DNA of 64,000 bases from Roseiconus nitratireducens. Lineage in GTDB: Bacteria > Planctomycetota > Planctomycetia > Pirellulales > Pirellulaceae. The notes under the pieces were generated by a model that saw only the letters and a program-made list of their open reading frames with translations, made no database searches and was not told where the DNA came from. Each line of letters opens with the position of its first letter. The stretch's first letter is position 1. The stretch covers positions 434,001-498,000 of the forward strand of contig NZ_VWOX01000002.1 of the NCBI RefSeq assembly GCF_008629675.1. Direction: 5' to 3'. Positions 44,912 to 54,275 of this stretch are shown one piece after another. A program made the translations under genes and the position numbers.

Positions 44912-46453
44912 TCACTCGATCGTGACCGATTCTACGCCCTCTTCGAAGTAATAGTCCTGATTCGGCTTGCTCTTCGATTCATGTCGCCCGCAACCGACGG
45001 CGCGATTGTTCCGGAGGGTGATCTCATGCGGAAAGACGCCTTCCCAAAACAGGTCCGACGCATGTTGACTGACCACGGCGTGGCTGTAGCAGTTTTCAAA
45101 ATCGTTGTCTTCGATCAGCGCATCCGATGCGTTCATTTTCACACCGCTCCCGCGCGTCCCGATGAAGCGGTTGTCGCGGATCACTGAACCGCTGGAGGTA
45201 CGATCACGGTTGACGACCAGCGTTCCCGGCTGGATGGCCTGGACCGATTCGGTGAAGAGCAACTCGTGCCGTTTTCCTGACAATTCCGTCGTGGGCATGG
45301 AAAGCGTCCAAGCGCGATCTCCGATCGGTTCGAAGGTGTCGGTCGAGAACACCACGTCATCGCCGACGTCTCCCCACTTGCTGATCGATCCCGGTCGATC
45401 GACCGGTCCAACAATCATTCGATTACCTGATACCTCCTCCACCATCCAGAAGCGAGAATTCAGATTAACTTTATCATCACCGCTGAACTCGATCGTGCAG
45501 TTTGAAATCGTGATGCCGCCGCCACTGTGATTGACATGGATTCCGTCACTGGCCACGGCCATCACCGCATCGTCGTGCGGAAGCATTGCGACGCGGTCGA
45601 TGGTCAAACCTTCGTCGACTTCTCCGACGATGCCCATCCCCGGAATGTTGACCAAGACCAATTCCGAAAGCGTGATGTTGCGACAACGCTTTTCGGCATC
45701 CAGCTTGATTGCGTGCCCCTGATTGTTCTCGTGCTGCAGAATCACCCGCTGTCCGTCCGGCCAGTCAGGAAAGGGGCCTCCACGATAAACAAATGCGTGC
45801 TTTCCTCGATCGTATCGCCATTGCACGTCTTTACCGCGATTGACAAAGATCTCGCGGTACAGCTCGCCAGCTGCGGGGACCGTTCCCACCGTCACCAATT
45901 TCTCCACCGGAACGTCGTGGTCGGTGATCACAAAACAACGTCGCCGCTTGTCGAACTCCGCCCGCGAGGCCAGACGGCCGGCACCAACAATTGTTCCGTT
46001 TCGAATCGTCAAGGATTCACAATCGTCGATCAAGATTCCCAGCGATACCTGATCAAACTCGATGGTCGATCCGTTCAGATCCACCTCACAGTTCCGCAGG
46101 CCTTCCATTTTGATATGTCGAGCACCTGTTCGGCGAGGACGGACAGGAATCAGGGCATTTTCGGGAAATCGTACCGTCGCGCCGCTCTGACCTGACGCCT
46201 CCTCAAGTGCGTCCTTTACGACGTCGTGATAGTTGTCCGTGTCGGTCAGTGGCACGTCGATGACCGGTCCATCGGATGCGGCCGCGAAGCCATTCTGTTC
46301 ATCCAACAGGTTTTTCATCTCGCGAAACTCATCGCTGACGGGAACCCCGTCGGCGGAGGATGGTGGCTGCACCGCTTGGCCGACCGTCGTCACACACCAA
46401 ATCGCAACCAAACACACCAGGCGACCGTTTGCCCCAATCAGACTGGACCCCAT
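44912..46453 (-). CDS. Exported right-handed parallel beta-helix protein
   Basis: This 513-residue protein has a signal peptide (GRLVCLVAIWCVTTVGQA). It is rich in short repeated strands with Asn and Gly turns, for example CEVDLNGSTIEFD, CESLTIRNGTIVG, ITISNCTIEFSGDDKVNLN, and IRDNRFIGTRGSGVKMNASD / ALIEDNDFENCYSHAV. This is the pectate-lyase-like beta-helix fold of polysaccharide-active or surface proteins. No lyase catalytic triad could be picked out. The ATG at 46453 is supported by the signal peptide; an open frame extends upstream to 46579 without one. It lies beside a sulfatase, fitting glycan processing. Confidence 0.78.
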   Translation of the reverse strand: MGSSLIGANGRLVCLVAIWCVTTVGQAVQPPSSADGVPVSDEFREMKNLLDEQNGFAAASDGPVIDVPLTDTDNYHDVVKDALEEASGQSGATVRFPENALIPVRPRRTGARHIKMEGLRNCEVDLNGSTIEFDQVSLGILIDDCESLTIRNGTIVGAGRLASRAEFDKRRRCFVITDHDVPVEKLVTVGTVPAAGELYREIFVNRGKDVQWRYDRGKHAFVYRGGPFPDWPDGQRVILQHENNQGHAIKLDAEKRCRNITLSELVLVNIPGMGIVGEVDEGLTIDRVAMLPHDDAVMAVASDGIHVNHSGGGITISNCTIEFSGDDKVNLNSRFWMVEEVSGNRMIVGPVDRPGSISKWGDVGDDVVFSTDTFEPIGDRAWTLSMPTTELSGKRHELLFTESVQAIQPGTLVVNRDRTSSGSVIRDNRFIGTRGSGVKMNASDALIEDNDFENCYSHAVVSQHASDLFWEGVFPHEITLRNNRAVGCGRHESKSKPNQDYYFEEGVESVTIE

Positions 46454-46773
46454 CAATTCACCACTGGATAAAGAGAACCATGGAGCCCAACGATGGCGAT
46501 GCGTCGGCCGCCGATCCCAGATTTCATCTCCCAGGAACACATCGAGCCACGCATTGTCATTCGCTTCCTCGCAACGCAACCGACCGAAGGTTGGCGCGGG
46601 CCCCGAACAGCGTCATTCCTACGAGGCGAAGGATTGGGCATCAAGTGAACGTTTGCAGTCTGAACAAAACTGCGGCGTGCCCACGGCAACGCAATCTTGC
46701 CAGTGACGCAGCGAACCAGACTCTCGGGCGCGACCGCTGAAGTGAGATCGACGTGACGGACAGCGCCAATTCC

Positions 46774-46992
46774 CGTGAGCCACGTGGAGCTCGCCGCGGG
46801 TTCCCTCGCCTCAACCGGCGGCGAGCGTCTTGCCGCTTATGGCACTGCAAATCTCAGTAAAGAGTAGCTACGCTCGCCAGAGCGTGGCTTTCCGCCGGGA
46901 AGCGCCACTTTGCGTGAGCCGCGTGGCGCTAGCCGCGGGTTCTGACGCCTCAACCGGCGGCTTGCGCCTTGTCGCTTATGGCACTGCAAATC
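46774..46992 (+). repeat. Two directly repeated 80-bp elements
   Basis: Copy A spans 46774-46853 and copy B 46913-46992. Both start CGTGAGCC-CGTGG-GCT, continue CGCGGGTT, CGCCTCAACCGGCGGC, and end CGCTTATGGCACTGCAAATC. They differ at scattered positions. The 29-bp palindromic repeat lies between them. The inner CGCC-TCAACCGGCGGC can fold. This looks like a composite intergenic repeat family. Confidence 0.75.
46866..46894 (+). repeat. 29-bp palindromic intergenic repeat, copy 1
   Basis: It begins AGCTACGCTCGCCAGAGCGT and continues GGCTTTCCG, identical over 29 bp to 56306-56334. ACGCTC and GAGCGT form a hairpin around GCCA. It is a REP-like element. Confidence 0.75.
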
Positions 46993-47095
46993 ACGGCGTT
47001 GTCGATTGAAAATGGTGCTGTCCGGCTAACGCCACCACCCAAATGATCGTCCCACCGTCAAACCGGCCCACGTCGCGGCACGTGATCGGACATTG

Positions 47096-48517
47096 CTAGG
47101 GGCGAGAGCTTGGTTCGAGCGGCAGGTCCTCTCGATGCAGGACGCCAACCATCCGCTGCACGATTTTCGGATGCTTTGCGGCGACGTCGTTGGTTTCCCC
47201 CACGTCTTGGCTGAGGTCGTACAGTCGAAAATCAGGCTGTCCGTTTCGATCCTTTCGATAGCGCACCAGCTTCCATTTTCCCATCCGGACGCCAAGCGAA
47301 GTGTCTCCCTCCTGACTTGCCCAATACAGGTATTCATGTTCTTTCTGGGCGTCGGTGTTTCCCAATAATGTCGGCAGGTAAGAAAGTCCGTCCAGACCGG
47401 TCGGCGGATCGATTCCGGCGACGTCGCAGGCGGTTGGAAAAAAATCCCAGAACGCGCTCGCATGATCCGAGACAGATGCGGCAGCGATCTTGTTCGGCCA
47501 GCGGGCGATCATCGGCACTCGAATCCCCCCCTCATGCATCGATCGCTTGTATCCGGTCAGCGGACCGTTGGAATCAAAGAATTCGTGGTCATGTTTCCCT
47601 TCGCGATGCGGACCATTATCGGAGGTGAAGAGGACCAGGGTCCGGTTATCGATCTTCAGCTCCCCCAACAGCGCAAACAAGCGGCCGACATCGGCATCCA
47701 TGCGAGTGATCATCGCGGCAAAACCCTTCTCGGGGTTCGGCCAATCCCGGTCCGCATAAATTCCATAGTCCGGGACCTCCATGCCGTCATTGAGTACCCG
47801 ACCGCCCTCGTTGTTGGCGTGGGGAATGGTCCAGTGGATGTGCAGCAAAAATGGCCGCTCGTGGTGACGTCGAATAAAACCGAACGCCGCCTCGGTCAGC
47901 TTGTCGTGTGAGTAGGTCACACGCTCCTTCGAAACGCGTCCCCTGGCGTTCGGGGCCTCCATCAACACGTTACCGTCCAGAAAGTCCTGCCGCCGATTCT
48001 CCCACAAGTACGGTGGGTAATAGTTGTGCGCATTGCTTTGGTTCATGTAGCCGTACCAGAAATCGAATCCGTTGCGGTTCGGATGGCCTTCGTTGTCGAT
48101 TTCCGACGGCGCGTCAACGTTGCCCAAAGCCCACTTGCCGACACCGCCCGTCGCGTATCCAGCTTCCTGCAACCGCTTGGCCACGGTCAGTTCCGTTCCG
48201 GTGAACGATCGCGGTCGGTTGCCCATCAGCCCGGTATGGCCAACGTGCAACCCCGTCCAGAGAACCAAACGGGACGGACGGCAGACGGTATGTCCGGCGT
48301 AGTGATCGGTAAAACGCATCCCTTCGCTTGCCATGCGATCCAAATGGGGCGTTTGAATCGTCTCCTGGCCGTAGCACCCCAGGTCTCCGTAACCCAGGTC
48401 GTCCACCATGATGTAAATGATGTTGGTTTGGTCCGCGGCGTCGGCCACAAGCATGCCGGTTGGGGCAAGGATGAACAGTGCGGCCAGCGCGAAGGTCGAT
48501 AGCGAGGGGAGTTTCAT
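47096..48517 (-). CDS. Exported arylsulfatase (formylglycine type, S1 family)
   Basis: This 473-residue enzyme hydrolyses sulfate esters, most likely of a polysaccharide, in the periplasm or outside. After a signal peptide (FALAALFILAPTGMLVADA) come metal ligands in YIMVDDLGYGDLGCYG (Asp39, Asp40) and the modification site Cys79 in TVCRPSRLVLWTG (C-x-P-S-R, turned to formylglycine). GVGKWALG, FTSDNGPHREGKHDHEF and the late ASQEGDTSLGVRMGKWKLV are family blocks. The ATG at 48517 starts the signal peptide. No anaerobic maturase is nearby. Sulfatases are greatly expanded in marine Pirellulaceae. Confidence 0.92.
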   Translation of the reverse strand: MKLPSLSTFALAALFILAPTGMLVADAADQTNIIYIMVDDLGYGDLGCYGQETIQTPHLDRMASEGMRFTDHYAGHTVCRPSRLVLWTGLHVGHTGLMGNRPRSFTGTELTVAKRLQEAGYATGGVGKWALGNVDAPSEIDNEGHPNRNGFDFWYGYMNQSNAHNYYPPYLWENRRQDFLDGNVLMEAPNARGRVSKERVTYSHDKLTEAAFGFIRRHHERPFLLHIHWTIPHANNEGGRVLNDGMEVPDYGIYADRDWPNPEKGFAAMITRMDADVGRLFALLGELKIDNRTLVLFTSDNGPHREGKHDHEFFDSNGPLTGYKRSMHEGGIRVPMIARWPNKIAAASVSDHASAFWDFFPTACDVAGIDPPTGLDGLSYLPTLLGNTDAQKEHEYLYWASQEGDTSLGVRMGKWKLVRYRKDRNGQPDFRLYDLSQDVGETNDVAAKHPKIVQRMVGVLHREDLPLEPSSRP

Positions 48518-48808
48518 CGGTGCGGGGGACGGTGGGAGAAGCGGGATGGAAAGCACGCGATTCTAACGCTTCCGATAAGCGTGGGGGTGCGGTCGGGGAG
48601 CGACGACCAACGGCGACGGTGTTGCTCGGCCGCCGCCGCATTTGGCTCGCTTGCCCTGAATCCAGGCCTGAGCCGGCCACCACCTGTACTCGTCTGCTGC
48701 CCCTTCGGCATGCTGCCCCTGCGGCATGCTGCCGGATGGCTCCGCCAATTCCCGACCTGGTCCTGCGGATTCTGCACGACGTCCCAGGCGACGGCGTCGC
48801 TCAGGAAG

Positions 48809-49057
48809 TCAGGAAGAGCGTTCGCGATACTGTTCGCGTGCCTCGGCGTAGGATTGCGCATCCGGCAAGGTTTCAGACTCCGGCGACTCCGAACTCCACA
48901 ACTGCTCCAGATAGGGACGACACCAACCGCACCCCGTTCCCGCCCCGAAGCAATCCGACAATTGCGATACGGCCCGTGGGCGGCGGGTGCGAATGAACTG
49001 CACCAACTTGCGTCGACGCACCCCAAAGCAAAGGCAAACGATTTGATCGTCGTTCAT
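48809..49057 (-). CDS. BFD-type [2Fe-2S] protein
   Basis: This 82-residue protein has the cluster motif of bacterioferritin-associated ferredoxin-like domains: Cys8-x-Cys10 in VCLCFGV and Cys43-x-x-Cys46 in GTGCGWC, 32 residues apart; Cys36 is extra. The C-terminal 30 residues are acidic and polar. Family members pass electrons to mobilise stored iron or serve as cluster-binding modules of larger reductases. Its ATG overlaps the stop of the upstream M20 peptidase gene by ATGA, so the two are made together, an unusual pairing. Confidence 0.85.
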   Translation of the reverse strand: MNDDQIVCLCFGVRRRKLVQFIRTRRPRAVSQLSDCFGAGTGCGWCRPYLEQLWSSESPESETLPDAQSYAEAREQYRERSS

Positions 49058-50241
49058 GATGGCCCGTGAGAACCGATCAAGTGCGTGGCGATTCGGCACG
49101 CGTCGAAATAGTCAGGGATCTGCAGCCGTTCATCCGCGGTGTGAATGTTTTGCTGTCCGCACCCGACGGTGACGGCGTTGATTCCGTGCTGGGCCAGCCA
49201 ATTCGCATCCAAGCCTCCGCCGGCCAACTTCTGGTAGGGTTCTCGCCCCAACCCGCGGATGGCATCCTCCAGAGCGTCGACCGAAGGATCGCCCTCCGGC
49301 AACCGGAACGCCTCGTAATCCACGTGCGAACGGAACTGACATTCACCGCCAAGGCCTTCGGCGTTCTGTACCGAGGCGGCAGCGGATTCGAATGCGGATC
49401 GCAATTCCGACACGATCTTGGTACGCATCGCCGGGTCGTGACTCCTTGCTTCGGCGCGCATCACGACCGCGGGCGTGATCACGTTGGTTGCTTCACCGCC
49501 TTGGATGACACCGACGTTGGCCGTCCCCACTCCTTGCTCTTTTTCGACTCGCCCAAGCCAACCTCGCGCATCCAGATCGGCAATGGCCCGCGCCGCCATC
49601 ACGATCGCGCTGGCCCCGTTTTCCGGTGCCACACCGGCGTGGGCGGGGATGCCGGTCAGCGTGATTTCCATCCGCTCACCACCGATTGCACCGATGGTGA
49701 CTTTCTCAACGGGACCACCGTCGAAGTTGAACGCGCGGTCAACCTTGCCGATTCGGCTGACATCCAAGTGCCGTGCCCCTTCCAGACCGACCTCTTCCTG
49801 GATGAAGAAGGCCAGTACGGCGGGCGGCAGCGAGTCTCCGCCGTGACGCAGCCGAGCAATCGCGGCGGTCAGAATCGCCGCACATCCGCTGCGGTCGTCG
49901 GCCCCCAGGCCGGTTGCACCGCGGCTGCGAACCTGATCGCCATCAACGTAGGGTTCCGATCCGAGACAAATCGGGACGGTGTCCATGTGCGCGCTCAGCA
50001 GCGTCCGCGGGCCGTCTCCGGATCCTGGAAGATGGACGATCAGGTTACCGCAGTTGCCGGCAATCCGCGTTCGCCGCTCCGCCCCGTCGAACTGCAGATG
50101 ATCTGGATCCAGGCCGGCATCGACCAGTCGATGCACGATTTCATCGGCGACGTCCTTCTCCTCGCCACTCCGGCCGCGGATCGCCGTGAGCGCCAAATAT
50201 CGTTCCAGGGCTTCGGATTCGTCGACTTCGAAATTCTTCAT
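49054..50241 (-). CDS. M20-family aminopeptidase (tripeptidase PepT-like)
   Basis: This is a 395-residue cytoplasmic metallopeptidase. Metal ligands and catalytic residues appear in standard order: LLSAHMDTVP (His, Asp), GLGADDRSGCAA (Asp), FFIQEEVGLEG (Glu pair) and FNFDGG (Asp). The dimerisation domain lies at ITLTGIPAHAGVAPENGASA, and the final His in QNIHTADERLQI. It trims peptides or hydrolyses acyl-amino acids. The frame remains open through rlmN on the other strand, but the ATG at 50241 gives the normal start. The stop overlaps the [2Fe-2S] gene. Confidence 0.9.
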   Translation of the reverse strand: MKNFEVDESEALERYLALTAIRGRSGEEKDVADEIVHRLVDAGLDPDHLQFDGAERRTRIAGNCGNLIVHLPGSGDGPRTLLSAHMDTVPICLGSEPYVDGDQVRSRGATGLGADDRSGCAAILTAAIARLRHGGDSLPPAVLAFFIQEEVGLEGARHLDVSRIGKVDRAFNFDGGPVEKVTIGAIGGERMEITLTGIPAHAGVAPENGASAIVMAARAIADLDARGWLGRVEKEQGVGTANVGVIQGGEATNVITPAVVMRAEARSHDPAMRTKIVSELRSAFESAAASVQNAEGLGGECQFRSHVDYEAFRLPEGDPSVDALEDAIRGLGREPYQKLAGGGLDANWLAQHGINAVTVGCGQQNIHTADERLQIPDYFDACRIATHLIGSHGPS

Positions 50242-50439
50242 CGGAACGTTAAACTGCAGGATCGAAAAGAGGTCCGGGGGGCGACGCGGGGCCGCATCGG
50301 AACGGATGTTTAAGATTACGACGTTTCGCCTGGCGTTGTCGAGTCCGCCCCCCGCCGTTTCCCGCCCTCGCCACGAGTCCGCTCCGCTCGACCGGTAGGT
50401 CCTCGGTCGCCCTTCCCATTTAACCGCATCTGATCGCTC

Positions 50440-51552
50440 GTGAGTCTTCCCGTCATTGGATCGTCGACCGCCGCAGACGCCGCCCCTCGGCCCGCGGGAA
50501 AACGCCACTTGCTGGATTGTTCGCTGGAACAGTTGCAACAATGGCTGGTCGACCAGGGGCAACCCAAGTTTCGTGCCAAACAGATCTTCGGATGGGTGTA
50601 CGAAAAACGCCAGCCAGATTTTCAGCAGATGAGTGACCTGCCGAAAGGGTTGCGGGATCTGCTGGAGCAGCATTTCGACGTCTTCCTGGCCAGCGAAGCT
50701 GCCGTTCAGACCAGCCGGGACGGGACGGACAAACTGCTGGTGCGGTTGGCCGATGGTGGCGAAGTCGAGTGCGTTCTGCTGCGAGATGGGAACCGGCGAA
50801 GTATCTGCGTCAGCAGCCAAGTGGGCTGCGCGATGGGATGTGTGTTCTGCGCCAGTGGTTTGGACGGCGTCGACCGCAACCTGACCCGGGGCGAGATTGT
50901 CGAGCAGATGCTGCGGCTGCAGGCGCGGCTCGGCGAAGGCGAACGGCTGAGCCATATCGTGATGATGGGAATGGGCGAACCGCTGGCCAATTTGCAGAAC
51001 GTCCTGGGGGCATTGGACGCGGCAAAAAGCCAAGAGGGATTGGGGATCAGCCCCCGCCGCATCACGATCAGCACCGTTGGACTGCCGCCGGCCATCGATC
51101 GGCTGGCGGCCAACGGAGTCCCCTACAATTTGGCGGTCAGCCTGCATGCCCCAAACGAGGCGCTGCGGGACCAATTGGTCCCGGTCAATCGCAAGATCGG
51201 TATCGATGCCGTGTTGGACGCCGCCGATCGCTACTTCGACGCCAGCGGAAGGCGATTGACTTTCGAGTACGTGCTGTTGGGCGACGTCAACGATCGTCCC
51301 GAGCACGCCCGCCAACTGGTCCAACGATTGCGCAAGCGGACCGCGATGTTGAACGTCATTCCCTACAACCCGGTTGCGGGGCTGTCCTACCAGACGCCGA
51401 CCAAGTCGGCGATTCAAGAGTTCCGTCAGATCTTGGAGTCCGGCGGAGTGAATGTGAAGTTCCGGCAACGCAAGGGTGATGAAATCGATGCCGCCTGCGG
51501 CCAGCTGAGACGAAACCGCAAACCGGACTCGGAATCGTCACCAACCGGCTGA
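50440..51552 (+). CDS. rlmN: Dual-specificity 23S rRNA/tRNA A2503/A37 C2-methyltransferase
   Basis: This is a 370-residue radical SAM enzyme. The cluster triad is Cys130-x3-Cys134-x2-Cys137 in QVGCAMGCVFCASG. An N-terminal helical domain has FRAKQIFGWVYEKRQPDF, typical of the family. Also seen are LSHIVMMGMGEPLANLQN, RRITISTVGLPPAI, AVSLHAPNEALRDQLVPVNR, the late LNVIPYNPV and VNVKFRQRKGDEIDAACGQL with its catalytic Cys. It methylates adenosine 2503 of 23S rRNA and A37 of some tRNAs. The start is a GTG at 50440 without a clear ribosome binding site. It is read away from the M20 gene. Confidence 0.96.
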   Translation: MSLPVIGSSTAADAAPRPAGKRHLLDCSLEQLQQWLVDQGQPKFRAKQIFGWVYEKRQPDFQQMSDLPKGLRDLLEQHFDVFLASEAAVQTSRDGTDKLLVRLADGGEVECVLLRDGNRRSICVSSQVGCAMGCVFCASGLDGVDRNLTRGEIVEQMLRLQARLGEGERLSHIVMMGMGEPLANLQNVLGALDAAKSQEGLGISPRRITISTVGLPPAIDRLAANGVPYNLAVSLHAPNEALRDQLVPVNRKIGIDAVLDAADRYFDASGRRLTFEYVLLGDVNDRPEHARQLVQRLRKRTAMLNVIPYNPVAGLSYQTPTKSAIQEFRQILESGGVNVKFRQRKGDEIDAACGQLRRNRKPDSESSPTG

Positions 51553-51570
51553 ATCCATCCGGCAGGGACT

Positions 51571-52974
51571 TTACGCGGTTTCCGCTCGCGGGGTGAAGCC
51601 CAAGCGGTCGATCGCGTTCTTGGCGACCGGATGCTTCATGAACGCATCCCAAACGCTCTCGCGCATCAGGTTCTCGGCCATCAGCAGGCTGATCCCGGTG
51701 TCGATCCCCACCACGTCGGGACCGATCCATCCGGTCGCCGGGTTGAACGCGTTGGTGAACCCGTAGCGTCCGAAAATCGCGTAACCGTACATTTCAAATT
51801 GGTGACGCAGCGTTTGCAACGCCAGCTTGGGAACCATCGGCAACGCGCCGGCCGCAGCGCTGGGCACGACCGTCCCATCCATCCCGCGTGCCGGTTCAAA
51901 ACAACCGTCCCGGTAGGGGCCGCCCCAGTCGCGATAGCCGCTGGCGCTGTCACTGCTGGTCACGCCCCACAGAGATTGGTCGTAGTGGCCGAATCGGTCC
52001 GGGTATCGCTGTCCCAAACCTTTCAGGTATTCGATGTGCGCCCGATGCGCGAGCACGGAGTTTTGCCACGGATCAAAATCGTCCGGCAGCACCCAACGGC
52101 GAAAATCGAAAAAGGCGTGTGAGTACTGGTGAACAAACAGCGGAGCGTAGGTCACAAACGGTTGACCGTTGCAATGCAACGTCTCCGAACGGTTCCAGGC
52201 GTACCAACATGCGGGGTCAATCGGCGAACGACGAGCACCAATGGCAATCAGTAGCATCACCATCAGCTCGCTGTAGCGATCCCAACGCGATGACAAAAAT
52301 CCGTCTTCCGGCGTCCACCCCATCGACAACGTGTCAGATCCGTTCAGCATCCACTGCCAGTCAATCCGATCGATCAATTGATCCGCCAGCTCCGCGATCC
52401 GGCCGCCAAAGACCGACCCGGCAACCATCGCGCCGGCGGCAGCAAGAGCCGTGTCGATCGAGGAAGCTTCGCTACGCCAACTTCGACGTCCCGTGCGCCG
52501 ATCGACGAAGTGATAGAGAAAACCACGTTCGTGTTGAACCTTGTCCACCAACGTCCGTAACAATCGCTCGCAGCGTCGCCCAGCATCCTCAGGCGACTCC
52601 CAACCGTTTTGCATCCCAACCGCGTAGGCAGCCAACCCGAATCCACACGAAGCAGAACTGGCAACCCGATAACGGTCCGCAATTTTTCCGTTGCCAGAAT
52701 CCTTGAGGGGCGCACGGTCCGGGATCAGACCCGACACGCCATCGGCGGCCTCACAGAAGAAGCGGTAGCAACGCTCCTGCATCAAGTTCAACAACCGCGA
52801 CTCCGCGTCGCCTGGTCCATCTGACAACAAACCATCCACCTGTTTCGATACCAAAACACGCCCGGTGGCATCCTCTCGGTCCCCCGCCATCGAAGCTTGA
52901 TCCGGACGGCCCCGTAGAGCAAATGTCGCGCCCGCACCGGCGAGCGATGACAAGAGGAAGTGGCGGCGATGCAT
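51571..52974 (-). CDS. Tat-exported glucoamylase-family protein, GH144-like
   Basis: This 467-residue protein has a twin-arginine signal (RRHFLLSSLAGAGATFALRG). The mature region matches the PF10091 / COG5368 glucoamylase-family plan: CYRFFCEAADGVSGLIPDRA, VASSASCGFGLAAYAVGMQNG, RGFLYHFVDRRTGRR, EASSIDTALAAAGA, LSMGWTPEDGFL, LFVHQYSHAFFDFR and SLWGVTSSDSASGYRDWGGP. Characterised members include endo-beta-1,2-glucanases (GH144). The neighbour at 54276 is an OpgH-type beta-1,2-glucan synthase, which supports that substrate by context only. The ATG at 52974 carries the Tat signal. Confidence 0.85.
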   Translation of the reverse strand: MHRRHFLLSSLAGAGATFALRGRPDQASMAGDREDATGRVLVSKQVDGLLSDGPGDAESRLLNLMQERCYRFFCEAADGVSGLIPDRAPLKDSGNGKIADRYRVASSASCGFGLAAYAVGMQNGWESPEDAGRRCERLLRTLVDKVQHERGFLYHFVDRRTGRRSWRSEASSIDTALAAAGAMVAGSVFGGRIAELADQLIDRIDWQWMLNGSDTLSMGWTPEDGFLSSRWDRYSELMVMLLIAIGARRSPIDPACWYAWNRSETLHCNGQPFVTYAPLFVHQYSHAFFDFRRWVLPDDFDPWQNSVLAHRAHIEYLKGLGQRYPDRFGHYDQSLWGVTSSDSASGYRDWGGPYRDGCFEPARGMDGTVVPSAAAGALPMVPKLALQTLRHQFEMYGYAIFGRYGFTNAFNPATGWIGPDVVGIDTGISLLMAENLMRESVWDAFMKHPVAKNAIDRLGFTPRAETA

Positions 52975-53912
52975 CCGGACTCTTTCCGTGTGCGAGGCGA
53001 GGGAACGATGCCGGGCCTTTGGAACGACGTGCGTCCGTTCGGTTCCGGCGGATGGAAGGCAGTTCGATGGGGCGGGGGGATCGGCGCAGCGAATTCGCGA
53101 TGCGTCGCGGTAAAGCGACCGCGGTGCAACCACAACTCGCGAATTGCCGACCGATTGCGGAATATAGCCCGCCTCTAGAGACACCAAAAGGCCATCATCC
53201 TTCCTATACGCTCAGTTCGGTGCGTCGGTTCCCGGCAACCGCAGTGCTGCAGCCAGCCCCGCAACCAAACTCTAGCCCGCACTACGGTATCCCTCGCGAA
53301 AAACGACGCCGCCCCCCGCTTCTGAGCCATGCCCCGCCTGCCACACGGCCGCGACGAAGTTCCGCACGTCGCTGCTGCGGAACTGCTGTCGCTGTTGGTA
53401 ATGGGTCGCGCTAATTGCTGGGCCGCACGTGGAAACGATCCTTCGACCAACACCGAACTCGGGTGGGGTTGCAACCACCGCAGACTGATGGCCGGGCGCA
53501 CGCGACGGACGTCGGCGAGCAGAGAAAGGACATCGACCGTTGCAATCGATGGAAGGACCGCGGCCGATCCGGTGGTGCACGAAAACCGTCCTCTCCTGAA
53601 CGATCTTCGAGCAGGCGCGAAACGGCAGGATTGGGCCTGTCATGGTCCCGCGAAAAAAGATCACGAAATCCAAACATCGCTAGGGGCGGATTGCGATCCA
53701 AAAATCCGCGGCAGCGACTGATGTCGTGCCCGCTAGCTTTTTCATGTTGATCCGATCCGTCGACAGATGCCGACGGATCCTTATGGTTCGATCAGTCGGC
53801 ACACCGATTGCCAATTGCGCTTCCGCTGTGCAGAGCTCGACGATCATCAGCGAGTTTGCTCGGTCTCTTCTCTTCGTTGTTTCTTTTCACAACCTGTACC
53901 CAGTTGAAACAC
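52975..53912. other. Longest gap in the window
   Basis: About 940 bp with no convincing gene. Open frames exist on both strands but overlap each other heavily, are rich in Arg/Pro/Ser and have no domain character, so they are treated as non-coding. The hairpin at 53754-53779 is the only clear structure. A regulatory RNA or degenerate gene cannot be excluded. Confidence 0.55.
53754..53779. other. Hairpin upstream of the small OpgH-linked gene
   Basis: GATCCGTCG (53754-53762) pairs with CGACGGATC (53771-53779) around an 8-nt loop. There is no T-run. It lies 134 bp upstream of the 84-residue gene and could be a protein site or a structured leader. Confidence 0.45.
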
Positions 53913-54167
53913 ATGAACACGCAAAACGATTTGCAAACCATTGCCGACACGGATGTGGCCGTCAGTGTGAACGCCTTACCGGAATCGGTTTGGCGCTTAC
54001 CTGAAATGAAACGTGTGGAGATGGGTCATCCCATCGAACTTCGGCTGATGGGGCCATTGCGAATGGAATGGTACGCGGACCAATGGAAGATGATGGCGGA
54101 ACGCTTGCGGCGTGTCTTCTCTCCAAGCGGCGTCCTAACGCTGACTCGAGACGCAACCACCGACTGA
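53913..54167 (+). CDS. Small 84-residue protein upstream of the glucan synthase
   Basis: The protein has no signal peptide and no membrane segment. Residues 25-70 look structured (WRLPEMKRVEMGHPIELRLM, then MEWYADQWKMMAERLRRVFS), with a strand-like start and an amphipathic basic helix; no metal-binding or catalytic motif was recognised. It sits 108 bp before the opgH-like gene on the same strand, so a role as a small partner or regulator of that synthase is possible but unproven. The frame is open upstream with a hydrophobic stretch; the ATG at 53913 is preferred because the longer start is not membrane-like in a clean way. Confidence 0.55.
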   Translation: MNTQNDLQTIADTDVAVSVNALPESVWRLPEMKRVEMGHPIELRLMGPLRMEWYADQWKMMAERLRRVFSPSGVLTLTRDATTD

Positions 54168-54275
54168 AGATCGTTTCCGTTTTCGTCCAATCAATTCCGC
54201 GCGTTGCACTGCGCGTGGACCGAACATCTGTTGTAAACCCCGTCGATCGGACCTTCGCGTAAGCTCCGACCGTCG

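Larger units (their letters stand above)
46454..47095. other. Gap with interspersed repeats
   Basis: About 640 bp between two minus-strand genes. Beyond the repeats listed separately (46774-46992), it carries no recognisable gene. It presumably holds the beta-helix gene promoter near its left side. Confidence 0.55.

Noticed and set aside
50242..51468. Long N-terminal extension of the M20 peptidase frame
   Set aside because: It runs antisense through the whole of rlmN, whose radical SAM motifs are unmistakable; the peptidase family starts at the ATG at 50241.
52923..53721. Several 100-160 residue frames in the large gap
   Set aside because: They overlap each other on both strands, are dominated by Arg, Pro and Ser, and show no domain or signal character.
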